Assembly (NCBI GenBank): GCA_044448905.1
Contig: JBIOHJ010000049.1
Coordinates: forward strand, 1-22,207
Reading direction: 5' to 3'
DNA length: 22,207 nucleotides
Origin: JBIOHJ01 sp044448905
GTDB taxonomy: Bacteria > Bacteroidota > Bacteroidia > AKYH767-A > OLB10
The translations under genes were made by a program, and so were the position numbers. The notes beneath the pieces are model-generated. The model searched no databases and had not been told where the DNA came from. It saw nothing but the letters and a program-made list of their open reading frames with translations. The stretch's first letter is position 1; each line of letters begins with the position of its first letter. Below, piece by piece: positions 13,502 to 22,154 of the stretch.

Positions 13502-15400
13502 GTGAATAACCTGATTTTTCTAATTCCGCTTTTACCACTTATTGGCTTTGCTCTTAATGGAGCGCTCAATAAAAGCATTCCTAAAAATTTAGTGAGCCTT
13601 TTTGCGTGTGGAAGTATTTTATTTTCATTTATTATTTCCTGCAGTTTGTTTTTTCAGATTTCTGATGGCAATGATTCTTTTGAAATTAATTTATTCAACT
13701 GGATTCATATGGCAAATTTCAATTTGGGATTCTCTTTTTTAGTTGACAGGATTTCTGTTGTCATGCTGCTGGTTATAACTGGTGTTGGACTTTTAATTCA
13801 TGTCTATTCCATCGGCTACATGCATCATGACGAAGATTATCCGCGCTTCATGAGCTACATGAACCTGTTTGTGTTTTTCATGCTGCTGCTGGTGATGGGA
13901 AGTAATTACGTGGTGATGTTTGCCGGGTGGGAGGGAGTTGGTTTGTGTTCATACTTGTTAATCGGGTTCTGGTTTAAGAATAATGATTACAACAATGCAG
14001 CGAATAAAGCATTCATCATGAATCGCATTGGCGATTTGGGATTTTTGCTTGGAATGTTTTTGTGCTACCAGACTTTTGGTTCTCTTAACTATAATGAAGT
14101 ATTTGCCGGAGCGAAAAATTTTCCTTCTGGCGATGCAACAATTACAGCTATAACACTTTTATTTTTTGTAGGAGCAATCGGCAAGAGCGCACAGATTCCT
14201 TTATATACATGGCTGCCCGATGCAATGGCGGGACCGACTCCTGTTTCCGCGCTTATTCATGCAGCAACAATGGTAACTGCCGGAGTGTACATGATTGTTC
14301 GTTCAAATGTATTGTATTCGCTTGCACCGTTCACGCAGGAAATTGTTTTAATAACAGGAGTTGCCACTGCAATTTTTGCTGCAAGCATCGGGTTAAAGCA
14401 AAATGATATTAAAAAAGTGTTGGCGTACTCCACCGTTTCGCAATTGGGTTACATGTTTGCTGCTGCCGGAGTTGGTGCTTATTCAACTTCCATGTTCCAT
14501 TTGGTGACGCACGCATTCTTTAAAGCATTGTTATTTCTCTGCGCAGGCAGTGTAATTCATGCGATGAGCGGTGAACAGGATATCAGGAAAATGGGAGCGT
14601 TAAAAAAATATTTACCTGTTACACATCTTACATTTTTAATTGGTGTTCTTGCTATCAGTGGAGTTCCTGTATTTGCAGGATTTTTTTCAAAAGATGAAAT
14701 ACTTGCCGTAACGCACAATCATTCCATTGCAATGTTTTCAATTCTTGCTTTTGCAGCTGTGCTCACTGCGTGTTACATGTTCCGCTTGTATTGGCTTACA
14801 TTTCACGGAGAGTTTCGCGGAACGAATCATCAGAAAGAACATTTGCATGAATCGCCTTCAACAATGACCATTCCTTTAATTGCTCTTGCATTGTTGTCAA
14901 CTATCGGAGGATTTATCGGATTGCCCGAATTGTTTAATCACATTCTTGGAACAAAACACGCGTTTGGAGAATTTGTAAATGCCGGAATTTATTCTCCTTC
15001 AGAACATGAGGTGTCGCACTCATTTGAAATTGCAATGCTCATTACTTCAATAATTGTTTTGCTGATTATTTATTTCGGCACCAAAAATTATTACGTCACG
15101 AAAAAGATTATTCCTGAATCTGATGAACAGGAAAAAGGTTTTGCAAAAATTCTCTCGCATAAATATTATGTGGATGAGTTGTATGATAGCATAATCAGGA
15201 AACCATTGGATGCTGTTTCCAAATTCTCCTACAACTTTATTGAAAAAAATATTATTGACGGAATTGTAAATGCTGTTCCGAAAATCACCAATGCAACAAG
15301 CTCCGGCTTGCGTTTAATGCAAACGGGAAGCATCGGGTTTTATGTATTTGCAATGGTGGTGGGAATTATTTTAATGTTTGTTTTAAAGTTTATGATTTAA
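13502..15400 (+). CDS. nuoL: NADH-quinone oxidoreductase subunit L
   Basis: NuoL (ND5 type, 632 residues) is the distal antiporter-like proton pump of the membrane arm. Key residues are Glu144 in F-A-G-W-E-G-V-G-L-C-S-Y and Lys228 in G-A-I-G-K-S-A-Q-I-P-L-Y-T-W-L-P-D-A-M. The block G-P-T-P-V-S-A-L-I-H-A-A-T-M-V follows. A C-terminal part (about 560-632) with K-Y-Y-V-D-E-L-Y-D is consistent with the lateral helix and final transmembrane helix. The start is GTG at 13502, because the N-terminus (N-N-L-I-F-L-I-P-L-L-P-L) is complete there and no ATG fits. Confidence 0.96.
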   Translation: MNNLIFLIPLLPLIGFALNGALNKSIPKNLVSLFACGSILFSFIISCSLFFQISDGNDSFEINLFNWIHMANFNLGFSFLVDRISVVMLLVITGVGLLIHVYSIGYMHHDEDYPRFMSYMNLFVFFMLLLVMGSNYVVMFAGWEGVGLCSYLLIGFWFKNNDYNNAANKAFIMNRIGDLGFLLGMFLCYQTFGSLNYNEVFAGAKNFPSGDATITAITLLFFVGAIGKSAQIPLYTWLPDAMAGPTPVSALIHAATMVTAGVYMIVRSNVLYSLAPFTQEIVLITGVATAIFAASIGLKQNDIKKVLAYSTVSQLGYMFAAAGVGAYSTSMFHLVTHAFFKALLFLCAGSVIHAMSGEQDIRKMGALKKYLPVTHLTFLIGVLAISGVPVFAGFFSKDEILAVTHNHSIAMFSILAFAAVLTACYMFRLYWLTFHGEFRGTNHQKEHLHESPSTMTIPLIALALLSTIGGFIGLPELFNHILGTKHAFGEFVNAGIYSPSEHEVSHSFEIAMLITSIIVLLIIYFGTKNYYVTKKIIPESDEQEKGFAKILSHKYYVDELYDSIIRKPLDAVSKFSYNFIEKNIIDGIVNAVPKITNATSSGLRLMQTGSIGFYVFAMVVGIILMFVLKFMI

Positions 15401-15402
15401 GC

Positions 15403-15418
15403 CACAGATTCACAGATT
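15403..15418 (+). repeat. tandem CACAGATT x2 between nuoL and nuoM
   Basis: Two perfect adjacent octamers fill most of the 22-nt gap. They share the CACAGATT core with the hairpin in the nuoG/nuoH gap (10946-10990), suggesting remnants of one dispersed repeat family. The next bases lead directly to the nuoM ATG at 15423. Confidence 0.5.
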
Positions 15419-15422
15419 AAAA

Positions 15423-16874
15423 ATGTTTAGCGATTTATTTTATCTTTTAGTTTTTCAACTGCTCTGCCCTGTAATTTGCCTTTTGTTTAACGAGCAAAAA
15501 GCAAAACGCGGAGCATTGATTCTTTCCATCATTTCATTTCTTTTTTCCGTTCATATGTTTTTTGAAGTGAAAGATTATGGTGCGGTAAATTACTTAGTCG
15601 ATTTTGCATGGGTACAATCATTAGGTATTCATTTTAAAATTGGAATGGACGGAATAAGCTTTCTGCTTGTTCAGCTCACCAACTTTTTAATTCCACTGAT
15701 AATTCTTTCATCATTCAACAGGGAAATTAAAAACTCAAAATCATTTTATGCTTTGATATTCCTGATGCAGTTTGCGCTGAACGGGGTTTTCACTGCGCTT
15801 GACGGATTTTTATTTTATATTTTCTGGGAGCTTGCCCTGATTCCTATCTGGTTTATTTGTTTACTGTGGGGTGGTGCAGACAGAATCCGCATTACATTGA
15901 AATTTTTTATTTATACTTTATCAGGAAGCTTACTGATGCTGGTCGGATTAATTTATCTCTACCTGCAAACCCCAGGCGAACATACATTCGACATCAACGC
16001 GTTTTATAATCTCAATCTTTCTGCACCGCAACAATCATTTGTTTTCTGGATGTTGTTTCTTGCATTCGCTGTCAAGATGCCGATATTTCCGTTGCACACA
16101 TGGCAACCCGACACTTATACAGACGCGCCCACACAGGGAACCATGTTGTTGAGCGGAATTATGCTGAAGATGGGAATTTACGGAATCATACGCTGGCTGA
16201 TTCCTGTTGTACCGGGAGGAGTTCACCAGTGGATGCATCTTGCAATTGTTTTATCGGTGATTGGAATTGTATATGCAAGTTGTTTGGCTTTGGTGCAAAA
16301 AGATTTTAAACGTTTGATTGCTTATTCATCCATTGCGCACGTAGGATTAATTTCTGCCGGAATATTTTCACTTACAGTTGAAGGAATGCAGGGAGGAATC
16401 ATTCAAATGATTGCACACGGAGTAAATGTTGTCGGGTTGTTTTTTGTGGCAGATATTTTAATGAACAGAATGAAAACACGGAACATGGATGAACTGGGTG
16501 GCATTGCAAATTCGCAAAGAAATTTTTCAATCCTGTTTATGATAATTTTATTGGGAAGTGTTGCATTGCCTCTGACAAATGGATTTGTCGGAGAATTTTT
16601 ATTGCTGAACGGAATTTATAAATACGGAGCATGGACAACTTTATTTGCCGGCACAACCGTAATTCTCGGTGCTGTATATATGTTAAGAAGTTATAAAGCT
16701 ATTATGCTTGGAAGTAAAAATGTGAGTGAAGCAGAATTTAGCCCGCTCGCAACAAATGAAAAAGTTGTTTTGATAATAATCGCTGCAGTAATAATCATTA
16801 CCGGAATTTATGTTCAGCCATTGCTGGAAATTGCAGAACCATCAGTTAAAAATATTTTAAGTCAGGTATTTTGA
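15423..16874 (+). CDS. nuoM: NADH-quinone oxidoreductase subunit M
   Basis: NuoM (ND4 type, 483 residues) is the middle antiporter-like proton pump, with about 14 membrane helices. Glu136 is in F-Y-I-F-W-E-L-A-L-I-P and Lys218 in F-A-V-K-M-P-I-F-P-L-H-T-W-Q-P-D. T-D-A-P-T-Q-G-T-M-L-L-S-G-I and K-R-L-I-A-Y-S-S-I-A-H-V-G are further family blocks. Its TGA at 16872-16874 overlaps the nuoN TTG start in the sequence TTGA, which implies translational coupling. Confidence 0.96.
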   Translation: MFSDLFYLLVFQLLCPVICLLFNEQKAKRGALILSIISFLFSVHMFFEVKDYGAVNYLVDFAWVQSLGIHFKIGMDGISFLLVQLTNFLIPLIILSSFNREIKNSKSFYALIFLMQFALNGVFTALDGFLFYIFWELALIPIWFICLLWGGADRIRITLKFFIYTLSGSLLMLVGLIYLYLQTPGEHTFDINAFYNLNLSAPQQSFVFWMLFLAFAVKMPIFPLHTWQPDTYTDAPTQGTMLLSGIMLKMGIYGIIRWLIPVVPGGVHQWMHLAIVLSVIGIVYASCLALVQKDFKRLIAYSSIAHVGLISAGIFSLTVEGMQGGIIQMIAHGVNVVGLFFVADILMNRMKTRNMDELGGIANSQRNFSILFMIILLGSVALPLTNGFVGEFLLLNGIYKYGAWTTLFAGTTVILGAVYMLRSYKAIMLGSKNVSEAEFSPLATNEKVVLIIIAAVIIITGIYVQPLLEIAEPSVKNILSQVF

Positions 16875-18241
16875 ACACGTTAATTACGATATCTGCTCTC
16901 GGCATTCTTTCCATGCTTTCTGAAATTCTGAATTTCAAGAAGCTGCTTTTTTCTTTGGTTATTGCCGGGTTTTTTGGAGCAATTGTGCTGACATGTTTTG
17001 ACTGGGACACCTCATACAGTTATTATAATAACATGCTGACGTTTGATAACTATGCATTGGCTTTTTCCGGTTTGCTCATCCTGGTTTCAGCTTTATGGTT
17101 CTTCATGTCGCGAAGCTATTTTACCTCCGAATCAAGCGCTTCCGACCATTATACATTGATTCTTTTTTCTCTTGCGGGAGGAATTGTAATGACAAGTTTC
17201 AGCAACCTCACCATGTTTTTCATCGGGTTGGAAATTTTATCCATTTCTGTTTACGTGCTTGCGGGAAGCGACAAAAAAAATATCCGTTCCAACGAATCGG
17301 CTCTTAAATATTTTATGATGGGCGCATTCGCGACCGGATTTTTATTATTCGGCATTGCGCTTATTTATGGGGCCAGCGGTACATTTGATTTAAGAGGCAT
17401 TGCCATGTATGCAGGAGAAAATTCAGACATCCTGCCATTGATGTTTTATGCAGGAATAATTTTATTACTTGTCGGGTTATTGTTTAAAGTTTCGGCTGCA
17501 CCGTTTCATTTCTGGGCACCTGATGTATATGAAGGCGCTCCAACTGTAGTAACCGCATTTATGGCAACCATTGTAAAAACTGCTGCATTCGCTGCTTTCT
17601 ACCGCCTGTTCTCCACCTGTTTTTCCGTTTCATTCGAATGGTGGACTCCATTGATTGCAGTAATTTCTGCCATCACCATGTTGCTGGGAAATATTATTGC
17701 TGTGTACCAGAAAAGCCTGAAGCGCATGCTCGCTTATTCAAGCATCGCTCATGCAGGATATATGTTGATGGCTGTTACGGCATTAAATCAAACTTCATCA
17801 GGCGCAATTCTTTTATACGCTGCTGCTTATTCTTTAGCGAGCATCGGAATTTTTACGGTATTGAATTATATGACAGCGGCAGGTGATGAAAATATTTCGG
17901 CATTAAAAGGATTTTCAAAATCACATCCTGCTGGCGCTGCGCTTATCTCACTTTGTGTTTTATCGCTGGCGGGTATTCCGCCTGTTGCCGGGTTTTTTGC
18001 CAAGTATTATATTTTTTACGGAGCATTGAAAAGCGATTTAACCTGGCTGGTGCTCGTTGCGGTTTTGAGTTCGCTTATTGGCGTGTACTATTATTTCAGA
18101 ATAATTATTGCCATGTACCAACCTGTAGAAAATGAACCCTCTTTTTCTGTGAAAGGAATTAATTTTTTTGTGCTGCTTATTGCAGGGCTGCTTTCGCTTG
18201 CTTTAGGAATATTTCCTGCCTGGGTTATCGGGCTGCTGTAA
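16871..18241 (+). CDS. nuoN: NADH-quinone oxidoreductase subunit N
   Basis: NuoN (ND2 type, 456 residues) is the antiporter-like pump nearest NuoK. Glu121 lies in F-F-I-G-L-E-I-L-S-I-S-V-Y and Lys206 in L-L-F-K-V-S-A-A-P-F-H-F-W-A-P-D-V-Y. E-G-A-P-T-V-V-T-A-F and K-R-M-L-A-Y-S-S-I-A-H-A-G-Y complete the pattern. TTG at 16871 is the chosen start because it keeps the first membrane segment whole and overlaps the nuoM stop by 4 nt. A later ATG at codon 15 would trim it. It is the last gene of the operon and ends only 5 nt from the convergent DUF1801 gene, so no separate terminator fits between them. Confidence 0.95.
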   Translation: MNTLITISALGILSMLSEILNFKKLLFSLVIAGFFGAIVLTCFDWDTSYSYYNNMLTFDNYALAFSGLLILVSALWFFMSRSYFTSESSASDHYTLILFSLAGGIVMTSFSNLTMFFIGLEILSISVYVLAGSDKKNIRSNESALKYFMMGAFATGFLLFGIALIYGASGTFDLRGIAMYAGENSDILPLMFYAGIILLLVGLLFKVSAAPFHFWAPDVYEGAPTVVTAFMATIVKTAAFAAFYRLFSTCFSVSFEWWTPLIAVISAITMLLGNIIAVYQKSLKRMLAYSSIAHAGYMLMAVTALNQTSSGAILLYAAAYSLASIGIFTVLNYMTAAGDENISALKGFSKSHPAGAALISLCVLSLAGIPPVAGFFAKYYIFYGALKSDLTWLVLVAVLSSLIGVYYYFRIIIAMYQPVENEPSFSVKGINFFVLLIAGLLSLALGIFPAWVIGLL

Positions 18242-18246
18242 TTCCT

Positions 18247-18672
18247 TTATTTTTTCTTCACCGCTGTATCAATCATTCCTTTCAGAACTTTCAAATCAAT
18301 ATCCTCCAGTTTATTGATGTAAAGACAGCCAACACCGGTTTTGTGCTTGCCTAACTTTTTGAGCGCAGCGGCATGCTCCTGGATGTTCATGCAGAGGTAT
18401 AACGACAGGTTTGCTTTGCGTGGTGAAAAACCTATCTTCATCCAATCTACTTCTCTGCCCGTTGCCGGGCTTTTATACCGTAGCTTGCCGAAGCCGATAA
18501 GCGAGCCTCCCCACATTTTTGGTTTTTCTCCGCTTGCTTTTTTCATCATCTCCAATACCACTAGGCTGTCTTTACGCTTTTGCTCATCTTTAACACTATT
18601 AATAAAACCCTCAACGCTTGCTTCATTTTGCTTTGTTTTTATTTCTGCCAGTTTTGATTTTTTTTCTGCCAT
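18247..18672 (-). CDS. DUF1801 domain-containing protein
   Basis: This 141-residue soluble protein matches the DUF1801 (YdhG-like) family. After a charged N-terminus, the segment from Phe23 to Lys52 is helical. It leads to the conserved K-M-W-G-G-S-L-I-G-F-G-K-L-R-Y (52-66), then M-K-I-G-F-S-P-R-K-A-N-L-S-L-Y-L (78-93), and a C-terminal G-V-G-C-L-Y-I-N-K-L-E-D-I-D (113-126). The molecular role of the family is not established, and related proteins adopt an iron-chaperone-like fold. ATG at 18672 gives the usual length. It converges with nuoN at a 5-nt distance. The upstream gap to the phospholipase-D-like gene is 68 nt, so cotranscription from the right is possible but unproven. Confidence 0.85.
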   Translation of the reverse strand: MAEKKSKLAEIKTKQNEASVEGFINSVKDEQKRKDSLVVLEMMKKASGEKPKMWGGSLIGFGKLRYKSPATGREVDWMKIGFSPRKANLSLYLCMNIQEHAAALKKLGKHKTGVGCLYINKLEDIDLKVLKGMIDTAVKKK

Positions 18673-18740
18673 TTGAAAATGTGATTATATGTTTGACAAA
18701 TTTTTTATTAAACTAGACACAGCCTCGTACCAACAGAAGA

Positions 18741-19508
18741 TTAAAATGTAATGTTATCAAGGTGATATATTTCTTTTGCCTTTTTCCAATTCTTTTTCAA
18801 GATTGGTTTCGCAACACTCGTTTCTCCATTTGACGGTTCACCAGAAAAGTGACAAAATTTTTCAGGGTAATTTTTGTCGCCATATTTATTCCATGATTTA
18901 TATGCATCATAGCTCATTGGTTTTTCAATGTTAAATGGAATTTCCGTTCCCGTCCTGATACAAAAACCATTTTGCTTGCTTGATTTTTTTTCTTGCGTAC
19001 TTAATACATCCTTTAGTTTAATGTCGGCTCTTCTTTCTATTATTTTAATTTGAGGTTCTGGGTTTGTTGTGTAACTGAAAGGTGTGCTCGTTTCCTTTAT
19101 GTAGTCAATTTCTTTAAACGCCTCATCAAATAACTCTTGATCATTAGGATTTGACTTTTCTATAAGAACTCCCATTTCTTTATTGTTAGCCATTGAAAAC
19201 TCATACAAATTAAGAGAGGTGATTATCATCTTCTCGTCATTAACATAGCATTTTGCGTGCAAAGATTCGTTTGATTTAAGTTTAACTAAACGAAGCTCTT
19301 CTAAAAACTTTAATTCGTCAATTTTGAGTGTTTGTTCTCTGAAAATAATAGTAGTCACTTTGTCTTTACTATTTCTATAAGTGAGCAAGTCACGAAAATC
19401 TTTTGCAAGTTTCAGATATGGTGAAATTAGAATGAGAGTCTGCCCTGCATTTCTTATTAAATCATCAATTTCAGAAACTGCTTTTCTTGTGTTTAGAAAT
19501 TTTGCCAT
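18741..19508 (-). CDS. phospholipase D-like protein with one HKD motif
   Basis: This 255-residue soluble protein has no signal peptide. Residues 1-120 form one PLD-like domain (L-I-L-I-S-P-Y-L-K-L near 25-34). The catalytic HxKx4D is His84, Lys86 and Asp91, followed by Ser98 and Asn100. A single HKD implies that two chains pair to form one active site, as in small PLD nucleases. The C-terminal region (180-245) has F-C183-I-R-T-G, I-P-F-N and K-F-C219-H-F-S-G. It resembles a ribbon-type domain in which the second Cys of each pair is Thr or Ser. The substrate is unknown, and nucleic acid is more likely than lipid by analogy. ATG at 19508 is 22 nt after a TAnnTTTG element. No restriction or defence partner is visible nearby. 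Confidence 0.8.
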   Translation of the reverse strand: MAKFLNTRKAVSEIDDLIRNAGQTLILISPYLKLAKDFRDLLTYRNSKDKVTTIIFREQTLKIDELKFLEELRLVKLKSNESLHAKCYVNDEKMIITSLNLYEFSMANNKEMGVLIEKSNPNDQELFDEAFKEIDYIKETSTPFSYTTNPEPQIKIIERRADIKLKDVLSTQEKKSSKQNGFCIRTGTEIPFNIEKPMSYDAYKSWNKYGDKNYPEKFCHFSGEPSNGETSVAKPILKKNWKKAKEIYHLDNITF

Positions 19509-19530
19509 CGTATTTCTGGTTTTTGTTTGT

Positions 19531-19538
19531 CAAAATTA
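19531..19538 (-). promoter_or_regulatory. -7 promoter element (TAATTTTG) of the PLD-like gene
   Basis: Minus-strand TAATTTTG matches TAnnTTTG exactly and lies 22 nt upstream of the ATG at 19508. No clear TTG is found at the -33 distance, so strength cannot be judged. Confidence 0.45.
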
Positions 19539-19653
19539 ATTGTTTGCTTTATATCTCCTAAGCGGTTTATAACCCATTAGGGGATTGCATCCACAAAAGT
19601 GCTAACTTTTCTGCTAAGGTTTAACTGCCTTGGGTATTACAAAAACTAATAAA

Positions 19654-19677
19654 GGTTGGGTAAAATAATACTCAACC
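19654..19677. repeat. 9-bp hairpin in the intergenic region
   Basis: GGTTGGGTA (19654-19662) pairs with TACTCAACC (19669-19677), with one G-U pair and a 6-nt AT loop. No T-tract follows on either strand, so it is not a convincing terminator. It may be an operator-like site or may be neutral. Confidence 0.4.
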
Positions 19678-19899
19678 AATTATTAATGAAAATTTAACAT
19701 ACAAAAAAAATTATCAACTATTGATTTTCAACGGCTAACGCATTGAATACAGAAGATAAAATCGTATTATTTTTTTAATACTTTTTTGTGAACGCTGCCT
19801 GATTTTTTTTTCTTAACTTCGGTGCGGATTTGTGTTCCCGTTTTAGCGACATAAAGTGTTGATTAAGACCTGATAAGACAGAAGCACTGTACTGGCCCA

Positions 19900-21762
19900 A
19901 TGAGAAATTTTATACGAAGGACTTTTATTGCCTTTTTTAAAAATCACCGGAGAAATTTTCCGGGGTGGATTTTTATAGCGCTCCTTGCAATTCCAGGGCT
20001 GTCGCTGGCACAGCCATCGCTTTCTCTTTCGCCATCAAATTTTAACGGGTATAATATCAGCTGTCATGGGTTGACTGACGGCTCCATTGACCTCACCATT
20101 ACGGGCGGAGTGGCGCCTTTTGATATACTGTGGTCAACAACCGAAACATCAGAAGACATTTTTAATTTACCTGCCGGAAATTATACGGTGCGTGTAATTG
20201 ACGCAAACACCGATACGGCTGAAACCAGCATTGACCTTGTTGAACCCGACTCCATCCAGTTTTCTTTTACACTGCAAAATGAAACCTGTGGTACTTCAAA
20301 TGGTTCCATCACTTTAAATCTTACGGGGGGTGTTCAGCCGTATTCGTATTTATGGTCAACCTCAGCAACCGGTGCTGCTCTTTTTACAATTGGCGCAGGA
20401 ACATATACTATAACCGTTACCGATTTAAATTTATGTACCGATGAAGATACAGCTTCGATCATAAACATACCCGCGCCAGCTGCAACAGTATTTTTAAAAA
20501 CCGATGTAAATTGTTTCGGAGGAAATAACGGTTCAATTGATATTGATGTGAGCAACGGTACCCCACCGTTTTCATTTTTGTGGTCGAATGCCGAAACTAC
20601 CGAAGATATTTCAAACCTTCCCGCAGGAAGTTATACCGTAATGGTAACCGATTTTAATTTATGCACCTCATCAACAAGCGATGTAATCACACAGCCTGAT
20701 TCCATCCAGGTTTCATTTAATTCCGCAAATGAATTTTGCAACCTGGCAAACGGAACAATTGACGCGGGGGTAACCGGTGGAGTACCGCCTTATTCGTATT
20801 TATGGTCAAACAGTTCAACAGATAACTTAATATCAAACCTTTCAGCAGGGACTTTTACAGTAACCATTACCGATTTTAATTTATGTGTTAATGCAGATGC
20901 TTCGTCAATTGTAAATATTCCTGCCCCTACAGCAACTGTTATTTTGAAAACGGATGTAAATTGTTTTGGAGGGAATGACGGTACAATTGATGTTGATGTG
21001 AGCAACGGCACTTCACCGTTTTCATTTTTATGGTCGAATGGGGAAACCACTGAAGATATTTTAAATCTTACGGAGGGAAGCTACACGATTACCGTTACCG
21101 ATTTTAATTTATGCACCTCCTCAACCGGGGATTTGATTAATCAGCCCGATTCAATGACAATCCGGTTTCATATCAGCAATGCTTCAGGTGGTCCGAATGG
21201 AAATATAGGTACTACTGTCAGAGGTGGTGTGTCTCCTTATACTTTTTTATGGTCAACAGGAGCAACCACCGATTCAATTTTCGGATTATATCCGGGTATT
21301 TATGACGTTACGATTACCGATTTTAACTCATGCGTTGAAAACCGTTCGGCAACAGTTCAGAATGCAAGTGTTGCCTGTGATGTTACAGTTACTTCGTCTG
21401 TTAATGTAAACTGTCATGGCGGAAATGACGGAAGCGTGGATATTTCGATTTCCGGAACTTTTCCGCCTGAAACTTATTTGTGGTCTAATGGAGAAACAAC
21501 ACAGGACATCGGTTCACTTATTGCCGGAACGTACACAGTAACCGTTACAGATTTTATCAGCTGTGTTACCAGCACAAGCATAACTATTACTGAACCCGAC
21601 TCATTGGACCTTTCTTTTACTCCGACAAATGAGACCTGTGGCAATACCAATGGAAGCATTACTGTGAATGTTTCCGGTGGTTCAATACCATATTCCTATT
21701 TATGGTCAGGCGGTGAAACTACTGCCACTATTTCAAATCTTTCGGCTGGACTTACACAGTAA
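19900..21762 (+). CDS. secreted SprB-repeat protein, frameshifted, continues past window
   Basis: This is a very large predicted cell-surface or secreted protein made of SprB-type repeats, the repeat class named after the gliding adhesin SprB of Flavobacterium. After a basic N-terminus, a hydrophobic signal (about residues 22-36) ends at S-L-A-Q. Repeats of about 75 residues follow. Each has an N-x-x-C-x-G-x-x-x-G-S/T-I start, a P-P/Y-S-Y/F-x-L-W-S core and an A-G-x-Y-T-V-T-V-T-D-F-N-x-C end. Seven full repeats plus most of an eighth precede a TAA at 21760-21762. The next frame then continues the same repeat, so one base is missing near 21750. The C-terminal secretion signal, if any, lies beyond the window. 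It could serve in adhesion or surface display. Confidence 0.88.
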   Translation: MRNFIRRTFIAFFKNHRRNFPGWIFIALLAIPGLSLAQPSLSLSPSNFNGYNISCHGLTDGSIDLTITGGVAPFDILWSTTETSEDIFNLPAGNYTVRVIDANTDTAETSIDLVEPDSIQFSFTLQNETCGTSNGSITLNLTGGVQPYSYLWSTSATGAALFTIGAGTYTITVTDLNLCTDEDTASIINIPAPAATVFLKTDVNCFGGNNGSIDIDVSNGTPPFSFLWSNAETTEDISNLPAGSYTVMVTDFNLCTSSTSDVITQPDSIQVSFNSANEFCNLANGTIDAGVTGGVPPYSYLWSNSSTDNLISNLSAGTFTVTITDFNLCVNADASSIVNIPAPTATVILKTDVNCFGGNDGTIDVDVSNGTSPFSFLWSNGETTEDILNLTEGSYTITVTDFNLCTSSTGDLINQPDSMTIRFHISNASGGPNGNIGTTVRGGVSPYTFLWSTGATTDSIFGLYPGIYDVTITDFNSCVENRSATVQNASVACDVTVTSSVNVNCHGGNDGSVDISISGTFPPETYLWSNGETTQDIGSLIAGTYTVTVTDFISCVTSTSITITEPDSLDLSFTPTNETCGNTNGSITVNVSGGSIPYSYLWSGGETTATISNLSAGLTQ

Positions 21763-22154
21763 CTGTTTTCGATAATAATTTCTGTTCAAAAACTGCATCA
21801 GGCTCTGTTACAAACGTTGCAGGACCTGCCGTTGCTCTCGATTCGATACATGATGTGCGCTGCTTCGGATTAACCGATGGTGATGTTTTTATTTCAGTAA
21901 CCAGCGGTTCACCTCCGTATTCTTACCTGTGGAGCAATTCAGCAACCATTGAAGACCTGATAAATGTCGCAATTGGAACTTATACTGTTACTGTTACCGA
22001 TTTTAACGGATGCACACAAACAATTACACAATCTGTAACCGAGCCGGATTCTATCGGGATATCATTTATTTCATCAAATGAAATTTGCAACCAGGCTAAC
22101 GGAACCATTGACGCAAATGTAACGGGAGGAGTGCAGCCATATTCTTATTTGTGG
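20131..22154 (+). repeat. DNA repeat array of the SprB gene, 450-bp double unit
   Basis: The TGG codon of each L-W-S core lies at 20131, 20353, 20581, 20803, 21031, 21250, 21481, 21703, 21930 and 22152. Spacings alternate near 222 and 228 bp, so two alternating unit types sum to exactly 450 bp. The units at 20500-20700 and 20950-21150 are nearly identical in sequence. The interval 21481-21930 is 449 bp, one short, which marks the frameshift. Confidence 0.85.

Larger units (their letters stand above)
19509..19899. other. 391-nt divergent intergenic region
   Basis: This stretch separates the minus-strand PLD-like gene from the plus-strand SprB-repeat gene. I see no gene in it. It holds the -7 element at 19531-19538, a hairpin at 19654-19677, T-rich tracts at 19768-19777 and 19803-19811, and a weak -7-like TAACTTCG at 19814-19821. 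The last differs from TAnnTTTG at one base and has no well-spaced -33 element. It could drive the SprB-repeat gene with a leader of about 75 nt. Confidence 0.5.

Noticed and set aside
20334..21659. Several minus-strand frames within the SprB-repeat gene
   Set aside because: They recur at the repeat period and are antisense shadows of the repeated coding sequence.
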